64,000 nt of DNA from Streptomyces sp. NBC_00078 (GCF_026343335.1 NZ_JAPELX010000001.1:5332001-5396000), one strand, 5' to 3'; numbered from the stretch's first letter, positions 51,270-62,145 are shown. Notes: a model not told the origin generated them from the letters alone. Translations and numbers: made by a program.

Positions 51270-52034
51270 TCACACGGTGAGCCCGGGCAGGGGCTTTGCC
51301 GGGGCGGCCACGGCGCCGTACCGCACGTACCACTCGGTGGACATCACCCCGGCCCGGACCTCCGGCGCGAGCGCGGCCAGTCGCCCCGGCAGGGCGCCCC
51401 GCTCCACCTCACTGCGATGTGCCAGTACGGCGTCCAGCTTCCGCCCGATCCACGGCCCGACGTCGACGGCCGCGGTGATCCACTCGTCCGGCACGCTGTA
51501 CATCGCCCGGCCCGGCCGCAGCAGGACGCCGCCCAGCGCACGGGCGGCGGAGTCGGGGTGCGTGGCGAGATGGAGGGCGCCCGGCCGCCAGGGCGCGCCG
51601 GCCCGCGGGTACAGCCCGCCCCAGCCTGCGGCCTGCACCGCGAGCACGGTCACCCGGTGGGTGTGGACATGGTCGGGATGCCCGCTCAGCCCACCGTATG
51701 CGTCATGCGTGACGACGATGTCCGGCCTGAACTCCCGGATGTGCGCCACCAGTCGCCCCACCGCCTCGTCGAGCGGCGCGTCGCAGAGGCGGGGGCTGCC
51801 CGGCGCTGACTCCGGCACCTTCGCGTCGGCGTACCCGAGCATCCGGGGCTTGCCGGCCCCAAGGACGCGCAGTGCGTCGGCCAGCTCCGCGGCACGCCCT
51901 GTCTCCTCGGCCCAGGTCGCCGTGACGACGGCGGTCCGCGCGCCCGAGGCGGCGTGCCGGGCGAGCACGCCGCCTGCCGACAGGGACTCGTCGTCGGGGT
52001 GCGCGAAGACCGCGAGGAGGTTCGGCAGGGGCAT
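51270..52034 (-). CDS. PIG-L-family deacetylase
   Basis: A 254-residue LmbE/PIG-L-type zinc deacetylase. Metal motif LLAVFAHPDDESLSAGGVLAR (HPDD), DIVVTHDAYGGLSGHPDHVHTHRV (HxxH). These remove N-acetyl from sugar-linked substrates, as in mycothiol or natural-product pathways. Convergent with the synthetase. Substrate not readable. Confidence 0.9.
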   Translation of the reverse strand: MPLPNLLAVFAHPDDESLSAGGVLARHAASGARTAVVTATWAEETGRAAELADALRVLGAGKPRMLGYADAKVPESAPGSPRLCDAPLDEAVGRLVAHIREFRPDIVVTHDAYGGLSGHPDHVHTHRVTVLAVQAAGWGGLYPRAGAPWRPGALHLATHPDSAARALGGVLLRPGRAMYSVPDEWITAAVDVGPWIGRKLDAVLAHRSEVERGALPGRLAALAPEVRAGVMSTEWYVRYGAVAAPAKPLPGLTV

Positions 52035-52151
52035 CGAGGGATCACCTTCCGCTGCGGGAGCCGGGCCACATCACCGTGCCATCCCTGCGCGCCGGCGGCT
52101 CTCCGGAGGGAACGGGTGCCGACCCGGCGGCCGGGCCAGGGCCGAGTGGTC

Positions 52152-52802
52152 CTAGGCGCGGGGCTTGCGGGCGATGAGGCAGGCCTGCGGGACCGGCTCC
52201 GCGAGTTCCTCGTCCGCCTCGCGCACGGTCCGGGACAGCAGCGCGAACCCCGCCTCCGTCAGCAGGTCCGCCATGTGTTCCGGGCGGCGCCGCTGGAAGT
52301 CCAGCGAGACGGGGTGGCCCCACGGGTTGTCGTGCCGGCGCGGTACGTCTCCGGCCTGGAAGGCGAGCAGGAGGTGACCGCCGGGGGACAGCACACGGTG
52401 GAACTCGGCGAACAGGGACGGGAGCCGGTCCACAGGGGTGTGGATGGAGGAGTAGTAGGAGACGACACCTGCCAGGCTGCCGTCCGCATGGCCGAGGTCC
52501 AGCATCGACCCCTGCTCGAACCGCAGCACCGGGTTCTCGCGGCGCGCGATCGACAGCATCCCCTCCGACAGGTCCAGCCCGAACACCCGCAGGCCGAGCG
52601 AGGCGAGATACGCGGTGGTCCGGCCCGGTCCGCATCCCAGATCGGCCACGGGCCCGCCAGAGCCCACGAGTTCGGCGTAGGCGGCGAGCAGGGCCCGGTC
52701 CAGGGGCCGGTGGGTGAGCCCGTCGCCGAAGTGGTCGGCGTAGTCGTCGGCCACGGCGTCGTAGAAGGTGCGGGTGGCGGTGAGGAAGTCGGTGTCGGTC
52801 AT
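52152..52802 (-). CDS. class I SAM-dependent methyltransferase
   Basis: A 216-residue methyltransferase: motif I PVADLGCGPGRTTAYLASLG, GLDLSEGMLSIARREN, FEQGSMLDLGHADGSLAGVV and LSPGGHLLLAFQAGD. Ubiquinone/menaquinone methylase-like fold (MerA/UbiE type), small-molecule substrate unknown. ATG 52802 chosen. Confidence 0.88.
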   Translation of the reverse strand: MTDTDFLTATRTFYDAVADDYADHFGDGLTHRPLDRALLAAYAELVGSGGPVADLGCGPGRTTAYLASLGLRVFGLDLSEGMLSIARRENPVLRFEQGSMLDLGHADGSLAGVVSYYSSIHTPVDRLPSLFAEFHRVLSPGGHLLLAFQAGDVPRRHDNPWGHPVSLDFQRRRPEHMADLLTEAGFALLSRTVREADEELAEPVPQACLIARKPRA

Positions 52803-52965
52803 GGCCGGGGACGCTACCGGCGGCCACTGACATCGATACCCGTAGCGGTTCCGGCGGCCGTGGCCCGGCCCGGCCACTGACTGTCGCCCCGCAGGGCCGT
52901 CTTCGCGTTGTGCTGCCCGATCGCCGGAGCTGGTTCGGCGCCGCAACGCCCCGGCACCCGGCCGC

Positions 52966-53280
52966 TCACCCCACCCCGGTCATCCGCAGCACCGCGGTGG
53001 TGGCCGCCGCCCCCACCACCACCACCGCGAACGGCGCCCGCCGCCAGGCCAGCACACCCGCCACCAGCACCCCGCCCGGCCGCGCCCACCCGGCGAACCC
53101 CCCGCCCTCCGTCAGCGCCCCCGTCGCCAGCAGCGCGACGAGCAGGACGACCGCCCCGGCCGCCATCAACTCCTGCAGCCTTACCGGGAGTTTCACCCGC
53201 CCGTGCAGCACCGGCCCCACCAGCCGGAAGGCGTACGTCCCCATTGCCAGAGCCAGGATCAGCGCAACGGTCGCGGTCAT
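52966..53280 (-). CDS. AzlD-type branched-chain amino acid export subunit
   Basis: A 104-residue membrane protein of the AzlD family, with four hydrophobic helices (ALILALAMGTYAFRLVGPVL; LMAAGAVVLLVALLATGAL). Its start overlaps the azlC stop by four bases. It forms the small subunit of an AzlCD exporter for branched-chain amino acids or analogues. Confidence 0.85.
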   Translation of the reverse strand: MTATVALILALAMGTYAFRLVGPVLHGRVKLPVRLQELMAAGAVVLLVALLATGALTEGGGFAGWARPGGVLVAGVLAWRRAPFAVVVVGAAATTAVLRMTGVG

Positions 53281-54008
53281 TTCGCCGCCTCCTTACGGCC
53301 GTACAGGAACAGTCCGGCCAGTGCTGTCAGCACCGGCACCCCCGCCGGAACGGCCGGCGTCACCGCCAGGGCCACTGCGGCGCCGAGCAGCGCACACCGG
53401 CGTATGCGCGCGTCCTCGCGCAGGGTGGGCAGGACCAGCGCCACGAGCACCGCGGGGAAGGCCGCGTCCAGGCCGTACGCCGCCGTGTCCCCGAGGGCGC
53501 CCCCGGCCAGCGCCCCGGCCAGGACGCCCACGTTCCACACGACGAACAGGCCGATGCCCGAGACCCAGAACGCCGCCCGGCGCCGTACCGGATCCGGCTG
53601 GGCGAGAGCGAAGGCCACCGTCTCGTCGGTGACCAGATGGGCGCCCAGCAGACGCGCCGCCCGCCCCCGGCCGAGGATGTCCGCCACCGCGAGGCTGAAC
53701 GCGGCCGTCCGCGTGTTCAGGAGCAGGCCCGTGGCGGCCGCGGCGAGCGGACCGCCTCCGGCCAGCAGCACGCCGACCGCGCTGAACTGGGCCGATCCCG
53801 CGTACACCACCAGCGACATCACCACCGGAACCCACACCGGGAAACCGCCGGCCACGGAGATCGCGCCGAAGGACACACCGACGATGCCGCTTGCGAGCCA
53901 GACGAGTGAGCTGTCGCGGACGAGGTCTTTGCTGAGGCGGCCCCCGCAGACTCCTCTGCCGATGCCCCTGCCGATCCCTCTGCTGAGTGTTCGTTGCAGC
54001 GAACGCAT
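53277..54008 (-). CDS. AzlC-type branched-chain amino acid exporter
   Basis: A 243-residue membrane protein with the AzlC pattern: GIVGVSFGAISVAGGFPVWV, VYAGSAQFSAVGVLLAGGGP, RTAAFSLAVADIL, LVTDETVAFALAQPD. The N-terminus contains a repeated basic GIGRGIGRG, which may be cytosolic. Divergent from the XRE-cupin regulator, with GTTCG-N6-CGAAC palindromes between. Confidence 0.87.
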   Translation of the reverse strand: MRSLQRTLSRGIGRGIGRGVCGGRLSKDLVRDSSLVWLASGIVGVSFGAISVAGGFPVWVPVVMSLVVYAGSAQFSAVGVLLAGGGPLAAAATGLLLNTRTAAFSLAVADILGRGRAARLLGAHLVTDETVAFALAQPDPVRRRAAFWVSGIGLFVVWNVGVLAGALAGGALGDTAAYGLDAAFPAVLVALVLPTLREDARIRRCALLGAAVALAVTPAVPAGVPVLTALAGLFLYGRKEAAK

Positions 54009-54052
54009 GTTTTCTAGAATGGACAGCAGCTGCCGTGTTCGTCAAGGCGAAC
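53989..54052. promoter_or_regulatory. two GTTCG-N6-CGAAC operators
   Basis: GTTCG-TTGCAG-CGAAC (53989-54004) and GTTCG-TCAAGG-CGAAC (54037-54052), 48 bases apart, between azlC and the divergent XRE-cupin gene. The first overlaps the azlC start region. Likely sites of autoregulation by the XRE-cupin protein. Confidence 0.6.
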
Positions 54053-54076
54053 GATCGTACCGATGGAGCGAACAAC

Positions 54077-54649
54077 ATGTCCGATGCGCCTCCTCCGCCC
54101 TCCCGGCTCCCCCTCGACTGGATCGCCGCGGCGCTGCGGCGCGAGCGCACCCGGGCCGGGCTCTCCCTGTCCGAGCTGGCCAAACGGGCCGGGATCGCCA
54201 AGTCCACGCTCTCCCAGCTGGAGGCGGCGAGCGGGAATCCGAGCATGGAGACGATCTGGGCGCTGGCGGTGGCGCTCGGCGTGCCGTTCAGCGCACTGGT
54301 GGAGCCGCCGGTCCCGGCCGTCCAGGTGATCAGGGCGGGGGAGGGGCCCACCGTGCACTCCGAGCAGTCCAGCTATCTGGCCACCCTGCTGTCGGCCAGT
54401 CCGCCGGGAGCCCGCCGGGACATCTACTCCGTCCGGCTGGAGCCCGGCACCGTCCGCGACTCCCGGCCGCACATTCCGGGGACCGTCGAGCACATCGTGG
54501 TCAGCGCCGGCCGGGTGAAGGCGGGCCCGCCGGGCGAACAGGCGGAGCTCGGCCCGGGGGACTACATGGCCTACCGGGGGGACGTGCCGCACATGTACGA
54601 GGCGCTGGCGCCCGGGGCGACGTTCGTGCTGGTGATGCAGCACGTGTGA
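54077..54649 (+). CDS. XRE-family regulator with cupin domain
   Basis: A 190-residue regulator: HTH (RRERTRAGLSLSELAKRAGI, KSTLSQLEAASGNPSMETIW) and a C-terminal cupin (RLEPGTVRDSRPHIPGTVEH, ELGPGDYMAYRGDVPHMYEA) that should bind a small ligand. Divergent from azlCD, so it probably controls this exporter in response to an amino acid. ATG 54077 follows GGAGCG. Confidence 0.9.
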   Translation: MSDAPPPPSRLPLDWIAAALRRERTRAGLSLSELAKRAGIAKSTLSQLEAASGNPSMETIWALAVALGVPFSALVEPPVPAVQVIRAGEGPTVHSEQSSYLATLLSASPPGARRDIYSVRLEPGTVRDSRPHIPGTVEHIVVSAGRVKAGPPGEQAELGPGDYMAYRGDVPHMYEALAPGATFVLVMQHV

Positions 54650-54738
54650 GTTCTCGTGTGTGAGGTTCTCGCGTATGAGCCGGGTACTGGGCTGCGGACC
54701 GAGCCGTGTACTGGTCCGTGTAGCTGTGCGGGAAAGGC

Positions 54739-54771
54739 AGGAGCCCCGTTGCCTTGCGGCACGGGGCTCCT
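54739..54771. terminator. bidirectional terminator between XRE-cupin and cold-shock genes
   Basis: AGGAGCCCCGT (54739-54749) and ACGGGGCTCCT (54761-54771), an 11-bp perfect stem with an 11-base loop, between two convergent genes. Confidence 0.75.
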
Positions 54772-54824
54772 TGGGTACTGCTATCTGTTCCGGATCAAAG
54801 CACCAGGCTCCGAAGACCGAAGAC

Positions 54825-55028
54825 TCAGACGGGGGTGACGTTCTCCGCCTGCGGGCCCTTCGGGCCCTGGGTCACGTCGAAGGAGACCTGCTGGTTCTCC
54901 TCCAGCGAGCGGAAGCCGCTCGCATTGATCGCGGAGTAGTGAACGAAGACGTCGGGGCCGCCGCCTTCTTGGGCGATGAAGCCAAAGCCCTTTTCGGCGT
55001 TGAACCACTTCACGGTTCCGGTAGCCAT
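54825..55028 (-). CDS. cold-shock protein
   Basis: A 67-residue CspA-family nucleic-acid-binding protein: [20 protein letters not shown] (RNP1), DVFVHYSAI (RNP2), [20 protein letters not shown]. Start ATG 55028 follows AAGGAGGGC. The ~300-base leader upstream likely holds regulatory RNA structure typical of csp genes. RNA chaperone. Confidence 0.96.
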   Translation of the reverse strand: MATGTVKWFNAEKGFGFIAQEGGGPDVFVHYSAINASGFRSLEENQQVSFDVTQGPKGPQAENVTPV

Positions 55029-56185
<1,157 letters not shown>

Positions 56186-56379
56186 GGAGCGCGCTGCAGG
56201 CCTCAGAGCCCCTGCCACGGCCTTGCCGCACCCTTGCGTCGAGCCAGAGGCCGTGAAGGGTTCCAGCCCGTAGTCCGCGTGCTACAGCGCCAGGGCTGAC
56301 AACTGCGCTTTCCGAGTTGGGCGCGACGGGCCCGTCGGGGGTGGCGAAGTCCGAGTTCGCCGCCGTCGACGGACTGCCT
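56186..56379. other. short spacer with no recognised gene
   Basis: 194 bases between mqnA and the PQQ remnant. No strong hairpin or promoter recognised. Probably decayed upstream part of the PQQ-propeller gene. Confidence 0.35.
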
Positions 56380-56840
56380 TCGTCGGCGGCCCGCGGTCGC
56401 GGACGGCCCGGTCTTTCTGCCGGGTGAGAAGCTGACGGCCATCGACGCTGACACGGGCGCCACCGTGTGGACGCTCCCGCCGAGTGGCCGCCGCGGCTTC
56501 CACGACCCGACCGTCATCGACGGCGTGCTGTACGCCACCGACCTCGACCGGGGCATCCGGGCCGCCAACGCCGGGAACGGCAACCGGATCCGGCTCTGCG
56601 AGGACGGCAACCGCTTGACGCGAGAAGGTTCGTGCGGGCCGGGACGGCGCTGCAGCACTGCTCCGCCGGTGACATGGGCGGCGGCATCATCGCGCTGGTG
56701 GCCGGGGCCGGCAGGGTGCGTGCGCTGTACCTGGACCGACAGCACGGACGCCACCGGCCCACTGCCAGGTCGCCCTGTCGGGCAACCGGCTGCTGGTGAC
56801 GGGCGGGCAGGAGGTCCACGCCCTGCCGGCCGTCCGACGC
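56380..56840 (+). pseudogene. decayed PQQ-type beta-propeller gene
   Basis: Pieces of a PQQ/WD-like propeller in shifting frames: DGPVFLPGEKLTAIDADTGA, GFHDPTVIDGVLYATDLDRG and later ALSGNRLLVTGGQEVHALPA. Frames change near 56620 and 56760, and no start or full propeller is present. In Streptomyces a kinase or PQQ-propeller gene precedes this eccC homologue (from memory), so this is likely its ruin. Confidence 0.6.
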
Positions 56841-56987
56841 TGTCGTCCGCCGCTGACGCTGTCGTACGCCGCCGGTCGCGCGATGCCCTGTGGAGGGGCG
56901 GCCGAGCGCGGAAGCAGCCACTGCCATTAGTCTCCGTTAGCTGATGTAACGCACGGGGCCACAGGGGCCGACGGGAGGATGACCGCC

Positions 56988-59900
56988 ATGCGGATGCTGG
57001 TCACGGTCGTGCAGGAAGGTGGTGAGCCGCACGACGTTGTGATCGCAACGGACGACATGGCCACCGCCGGCGATGTTGCCGAGGTGTTGGGGGCGGCCCT
57101 CGGGCAACCCGCACCACACCCGGGCCACGGCGCGGGGAACGTGGTGCAGATGCCGGGCACGACCGCAGTCCCGATGCCCGGCTACGGAGCGGCGGCGACC
57201 CGGGCTCCCTCGCTGTGGGCCGACGGTCTGTACTGCGATCCGGAGGCACCGGCCGCCACCGTACTGCGCGACGGCATGCGCGTGTCCGTGGACGACTCGA
57301 TAGGCCCGCTCCTGCGCAAGGGCGAGCCGGTCGGCCAGTACGAGTTGAGGGTGGCCGGCGGACCCGCGGCCGGCCGGGTGGTCCGGCTGGGCGTGGGAGC
57401 GGCAACCGTGGGATCCGCGCCGACCTGCACGTTGCCCGTGTCCGACCCGTCGCTGCCGCAGGTCGCGCTCCGGGTGACGATCGACTTGCAGGGCGACACC
57501 AAGGTCAGTGCCGAAGGCGGCGCCGAGGTCCTGCTCGACGACGAAGCGGTGGAGACCGCGGCGTCCTGGCCGCTCGGCGGCGTCGTCCGGATCGGCGACT
57601 CGCTCCTCGTCCTCGACCGGGTGGCCGAGCCCGACGCCCATCTGTCCCTGATGAGCGAAGGCGGCCTCGCCTACAACCGCCCGCCCAGGCTGTCCCCCCT
57701 CAGACCCCGACGACGGCTCGTGGTGCCGGTCCCGCCCGGCAAGGGGGAGAAGGCCAAGTTCCAGCTCCTCATGGCGATCATGCCCCTGTTCTTCGGTCTG
57801 GGCATGTACTTCGTCACCAAACAGATCTACATGCTGGCGTTCTGCCTCATGAGCCCGCTGATGATGCTCGGCCAGTGGATCAGCGAGAACCGCGAGGGCA
57901 AGAAGAAGGACAAGACCTCGCTGAAGCAGTACAAGAAGGACTTCGCGCAACACAAGGCCGAACTGGCCGTCCTCGGCAAGGAGGAGCAGCGCGCCCGCCG
58001 CCAGGACGCCCCCGACCCGGCCGAGATCCTGCTCTTCGCCACCGGCCCGCGCCGCCGCCTGTGGGAACGTCGTCTCACCGACCCCGACGCGATGCTGCTC
58101 AGGATCGGCGTCGGCGGGCTTGAGTCCGACGTGGAACTCGCCCTGGCGCGCGGCGGCGTGTCGGGCGACGAGGAGAGTCCGCAGCCCCCGGTCCTGCCGG
58201 ACGTCCCGGTCACCCTCCCCTTCACCCGGCTCGGCGTCGTCGGGATCGCCGGTGACCGCGCGCGGGCGATGGCCACCGCCCGCTGGATCAGCGTCCAGGC
58301 CGCCGTCCTGCACAGCCCCCGGGACCTCTCCCTCGTGTCCCTGTCGGCGACCCAGGCGGCCGGAGCGGAGTGGCACTGGACCCACTGGCTGCCCCACACC
58401 AACCCCGAACAGGGCCAGGACTGCGTGGCGTTGGTCGGCTTCGACTCGGAAGGCATCACCCGCAGGGTCAACGAGCTGCTGAACGAGCTGACCCGGCGCA
58501 AGGCGGCCCGCGAACAGCAGAACGCCATGGGGCAGTTGTATCCGGACGCCAACATCCTGCTCATCCTGGACGGCGCCCGCCTCCTCCGGCGCGTCCCCGG
58601 CGTCCCCCAACTCCTCACCGAGGGGCCGCAGTACGGCATCATCGCCCTCTGCATCGACGAGGACGAGCGGCTCCTCCCCGAGGAGTGCAAGGCCGTCGTC
58701 GCCTGGTCCCCGGACGCGGCTCATCACGTCCGGGTGCGCGGCTACGGCATGGAGGGCGTGGGCGACATCCTGGCGGACCAGGTCACCTACGAGTGGTGCG
58801 AGCTGCTCGCCCGCTCCCTGGCGCCGGTTCGGGACGTCAGCCGCGACGACGCCGGCGCCGCGCTGCCGACCTCGGCCCGGCTGCTGAACCTGCTGAACAT
58901 GCCCAACCCCACCGGAGCGGACGTGGAACGCGTCTGGCACACGGGTGGCGCGACAACCTCCGCCCCGATCGGCATCGCGGCGGACGGCCCGTTCGTCCTG
59001 GACATCCGCAGGGACGGACCGCACGCGCTGGTGGCCGGTACGACCGGTGCCGGTAAGTCGGAGCTGCTGCAGACGATCATCGCCTCACTCGCGGTGGCGA
59101 ACCGTCCGGACGCCCTGAACTACGTACTCATCGACTACAAGGGCGGCAGCGCGTTCATGGACTGCGCCCGGCTGCCCCACACCGTCGGCATGGTCAGCGA
59201 CCTCGACGCCCATCTCACCGAGCGGGCCCTGGCCTCCCTCGCGGCCGAGCTGCACCGGCGCGAGCGAATCCTCTTCGACGCGGCCGCCAAGGACATCGAG
59301 GACTACAACGACACCCGCAAGCTCCGCCCCGAGCTGGAGCCCATGCCCCGACTCGTGCTGGTGATCGACGAGTTCGCCTCCCTGGTCGCCGAACTCCCGG
59401 ACTTCATCGCGGGCCTGGTCGACATCGCCCGTCGAGGACGTTCACTGGGCGTGCACCTGGTGCTGGCGACACAGCGCCCGGCGGGTGTGGTGAGCGCGGA
59501 CATCCGGGCCAACACGAACCTCCGGATCGCGCTGCGCGTGACGGACGCCTCGGAATCCCAGGACGTCATCGACGCCCCGGACTCGGGCGCGATCGCGAAG
59601 TCGACCCCCGGTCGCATGTACGTCCGCTCCGGCGCCCAGTCCCTGGTCGGCGTGCAGTCGGCCCGTATCGGTGGCCGCCGCCCGGCAACGGGACAGACCG
59701 GCCCGAAGGCGACGCTCCTGCCCCTGGCCTGGAACGCCTACAGCCGACCGCTCCCCAAGCAGGACCAGGCCGGCGACGACGGCACCATGGTCACCGACCT
59801 GGCGGTCCTGGTCGACGCGGTCCGCGACGGGGCGGCCCGCATGGGCTACGGCGAACAGCGCAGCCCGTGGCTGCCGCCGCTGGGGGAACAGGTGACCCTG

Positions 59901-61460
59901 CAGGAACTGGAGGAGTACGGGGCGGCGGGTTCCGGTGCCGACGTGGCGCCGATCCCGTACGGCCTCATCGACCTTCCCGCGAAGCAGAGCCGCACGCCGC
60001 TCGCCCTTGACCTGGTCCACGGCGAGCACACGCTGCTGCTCGGCGGCGCCCGCTCCGGCCGCTCGACGGCCCTGCGCACGCTGGCCGGTTCGCTGGCACG
60101 CGCCACTTCCCCGCACGACGTGCACCTCTACGGCATCGACTGCGGCTCCAACGCCCTCCTGCCGCTGATGCGGCTGCCGCACGTGGGCGCCGTGGTCACC
60201 CGCGACGAACCCGATCGCGTACGACGCCTGATCGACCGCCTGCTCGCTGAGATCGCCCGCCGGCAGCGGCTGCTCGCGATGGAGGGCGCGTCCAGTACCG
60301 CCGAGCAGCGCGCCGGGGCGGCGCCGGAGGACCGTCTGCCGTGGATGGTGCTCCTCCTGGACAGCTGGGAGGGCTTCGCCTCCACCTTCGAGAACTACAA
60401 CTACGGCTCGCTGCTCGAAGCGGCCCAGCGAATTTTCCGTGAAGGTTCGGCGGTGGGGCTGAAGGTGGTGATGACGGCCGACCGCAGCGGCCTGAGCGGT
60501 CACGTCTCCTCCGCTTTCGCGGACCGGCTCGTCATGCGTTTCGCCGACCCGAGCGACTACGCCACGGCCGGCCTCCAGCCCCGCGAGGTCCCGAAGAACA
60601 TGCCCCCGGGCCGTGCGCTGCGGATCACCGACATGGGCGTGAACGAGACCCAGATCGGTCTCCTTGCCGAGGACCCGGCGGGGCAGGCGCAGGTGCGCGC
60701 CCTGCGTGAGATCGCGGAGGAGGCGCGAGCACGTTACGCCCGTATTCCCGCCCAGCGCCGCCCTCTGCGGGTGGACGCACTGCCGTCCCGCATCACGGCG
60801 TCGGAGGCACTGGCCCTGGACCCCGACTTCGCTCCGTCGTCCCGCCTCTGGGCGCTGATCGGCGTGGGCGGCGACGAACTCCACCCCGTCGGCGTCGACC
60901 TGGAGGAGAACGGCCCCGGCTTCGTCATCGCGGGCCCGCCGAAGTCCGGCCGCTCCACCGTGCTGCTGGCCGCCACGGAGTCCCTGCTGCGCTCCGGCAC
61001 CCCCGTGGTGCTGGTCACCCCGCGACGCTCCCCGCTCCGTGACCTGGAGGGCAGGGACGGAGTCCTGGGCGTGCTCAACGCCGACAGCCGTGAGGACGAC
61101 CTGACGGAGCTGACCGCCAAGGCGCCGAACGGCACCTACGTGGTCGTCGCCGACGATGCCGAACTCCTCTACGACACAAGCCTCGACGAGGCCCTGGAGG
61201 CAGTCGTCCGCAAGGGCGCCGACGGCGGCATCGGCCTGCTCGCAGCCGGCACGACGGACAGCCTCTCCGGGCAGTACCGAGGCTTCGCCGTCGAGGCACG
61301 CAAGTCCCGCAACGGCGTACTGCTGACACCCCAGAGCCCGTCGGACGGCGAACTCTTCGGCATCCGGCTCCCCGCGAACAGCGGGGGCGGCACGGCGGGC
61401 AGCGGACTGTTCGTGTCGGGTGGGTCGTTCATGCCGATTCAGGGGGTCATGAACGGCTGA
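56988..61460 (+). CDS. eccC: type VII secretion ATPase EccC with FHA domain
   Basis: A 1490-residue FtsK/SpoIIIE-family ATPase driving ESX export. Order: an N-terminal ubiquitin-like region (residues 1-95), an FHA domain (about 114-211, AATVGSAPTCTLPVSDPSLP), two membrane helices (about 260-294), then three ATPase domains. Walker A of D1 is GTTGAGKSEL near residue 684, with Walker B LVLVIDEFASL; D2 GGARSGRST near 1019 and D3 GPPKSGRST near 1316 are less canonical. ATG 56988 follows GGGAGG; an ATG at 56979 is too close to the site. Likely binds WXG100 substrates nearby. Confidence 0.95.
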   Translation: MRMLVTVVQEGGEPHDVVIATDDMATAGDVAEVLGAALGQPAPHPGHGAGNVVQMPGTTAVPMPGYGAAATRAPSLWADGLYCDPEAPAATVLRDGMRVSVDDSIGPLLRKGEPVGQYELRVAGGPAAGRVVRLGVGAATVGSAPTCTLPVSDPSLPQVALRVTIDLQGDTKVSAEGGAEVLLDDEAVETAASWPLGGVVRIGDSLLVLDRVAEPDAHLSLMSEGGLAYNRPPRLSPLRPRRRLVVPVPPGKGEKAKFQLLMAIMPLFFGLGMYFVTKQIYMLAFCLMSPLMMLGQWISENREGKKKDKTSLKQYKKDFAQHKAELAVLGKEEQRARRQDAPDPAEILLFATGPRRRLWERRLTDPDAMLLRIGVGGLESDVELALARGGVSGDEESPQPPVLPDVPVTLPFTRLGVVGIAGDRARAMATARWISVQAAVLHSPRDLSLVSLSATQAAGAEWHWTHWLPHTNPEQGQDCVALVGFDSEGITRRVNELLNELTRRKAAREQQNAMGQLYPDANILLILDGARLLRRVPGVPQLLTEGPQYGIIALCIDEDERLLPEECKAVVAWSPDAAHHVRVRGYGMEGVGDILADQVTYEWCELLARSLAPVRDVSRDDAGAALPTSARLLNLLNMPNPTGADVERVWHTGGATTSAPIGIAADGPFVLDIRRDGPHALVAGTTGAGKSELLQTIIASLAVANRPDALNYVLIDYKGGSAFMDCARLPHTVGMVSDLDAHLTERALASLAAELHRRERILFDAAAKDIEDYNDTRKLRPELEPMPRLVLVIDEFASLVAELPDFIAGLVDIARRGRSLGVHLVLATQRPAGVVSADIRANTNLRIALRVTDASESQDVIDAPDSGAIAKSTPGRMYVRSGAQSLVGVQSARIGGRRPATGQTGPKATLLPLAWNAYSRPLPKQDQAGDDGTMVTDLAVLVDAVRDGAARMGYGEQRSPWLPPLGEQVTLQELEEYGAAGSGADVAPIPYGLIDLPAKQSRTPLALDLVHGEHTLLLGGARSGRSTALRTLAGSLARATSPHDVHLYGIDCGSNALLPLMRLPHVGAVVTRDEPDRVRRLIDRLLAEIARRQRLLAMEGASSTAEQRAGAAPEDRLPWMVLLLDSWEGFASTFENYNYGSLLEAAQRIFREGSAVGLKVVMTADRSGLSGHVSSAFADRLVMRFADPSDYATAGLQPREVPKNMPPGRALRITDMGVNETQIGLLAEDPAGQAQVRALREIAEEARARYARIPAQRRPLRVDALPSRITASEALALDPDFAPSSRLWALIGVGGDELHPVGVDLEENGPGFVIAGPPKSGRSTVLLAATESLLRSGTPVVLVTPRRSPLRDLEGRDGVLGVLNADSREDDLTELTAKAPNGTYVVVADDAELLYDTSLDEALEAVVRKGADGGIGLLAAGTTDSLSGQYRGFAVEARKSRNGVLLTPQSPSDGELFGIRLPANSGGGTAGSGLFVSGGSFMPIQGVMNG

Positions 61461-61477
61461 GCGCACGAGAAAGAGCA

Positions 61478-61690
61478 ATGTGGGACGTCGCCTGGAAGCA
61501 TCTGAAGAAGGCAGTCACGGACCTGGGCGACCCCAAGGCGACATGGACCGTGCATGCTGGACTCGTGGCCGGCGTCATCGGTTTCCAGTCGCACTTGTCC
61601 GAGAAGCTCTGGGGCGAGGCGGAGAAGTTCTCGCAGGAGGCCAAGGCCGCCTATGAGTGGCCGGCCAGGCCCCTTCCGGAATGCGATCGC
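61478..61690 (+). CDS. short helical protein after eccC, unknown
   Basis: ATG 61478, 18 bases after eccC: WDVAWKHLKKAVTDLGDPKA, AGLVAGVIGFQSHLSEKLWG, EAEKFSQEAKAAYEWPAR. The frame stays open to 62083, but after about 61690 it crosses a terminator and an opposite-strand gene and no longer looks coding. Probably a short or truncated ESX-associated gene, perhaps frameshifted near 61670. Confidence 0.4.
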
Positions 61691-61808
61691 ATTCGCGCCC
61701 GCTCGCAAAGCCCGTCTCCGAGGTGCGTGCCTCGGGCGACAACAGGAGTGACGGGCGGCGGGTCGCTCCAGGGGCGGGCAGGTGTCACCAAGGGGCCTGA
61801 ACGCGCCG

Positions 61809-61853
61809 CCGGGGCGCCGACTCGGAACCGTGGGTTCTCGGCCGGCGCCCCGG
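61809..61853. terminator. terminator between eccC unit and WXG100 gene
   Basis: CCGGGGCGCCG (61809-61819) and CGGCGCCCCGG (61843-61853), an 11-bp perfect stem with 23-base loop, between convergent transcription units. Confidence 0.7.
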
Positions 61854-61884
61854 GGGCAGTGTCATCCGCGCGGGCGGCCAGGAA

Positions 61885-62145
61885 TCAGGTGGCGCGCTCG
61901 ATGTTGTCGGCGCTCGTCTGCGCCGACTTGCTGGCCTCGTTCAGGGTGTCGACCCACTTCGAGAACGTCGGCTTGACGTCGTGCCAGTCGTGGCGGAAGC
62001 GGTCGGCCTTGGGGCCCTTCCAGAAGCCCTCGCTGTGGCTCGTCTTGCCGTCCAGGTCCTTGATCAGGACCTGGAGGTCGTGAGCCTTGTGAGCGAAGAG
62101 CTTGGAAAGCTCCCGGAGTTGCTGAAGATCTGCACCGCGATCCAT
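61885..62145 (-). CDS. WXG100/ESAT-6-like protein A
   Basis: An 86-residue WXG100 protein: two helices with the turn GFWKGPKADRFRHDW (WxG), preceded by LRELSKLFAHKAHDLQVLIK, and C-terminal YxxxD/E-like region TLNEASKSAQTSADNIE. ATG 62145 follows GGGGAGG. Small exported ESX substrate, divergent from the next WXG100 gene. Confidence 0.88.
   Translation of the reverse strand: MDRGADLQQLRELSKLFAHKAHDLQVLIKDLDGKTSHSEGFWKGPKADRFRHDWHDVKPTFSKWVDTLNEASKSAQTSADNIERAT

Noticed and set aside
61691-62083. Extension of the ORF after eccC to 201 codons
   Set aside because: It crosses a strong terminator and the opposite-strand WXG100 gene, with poor composition after about 61690.
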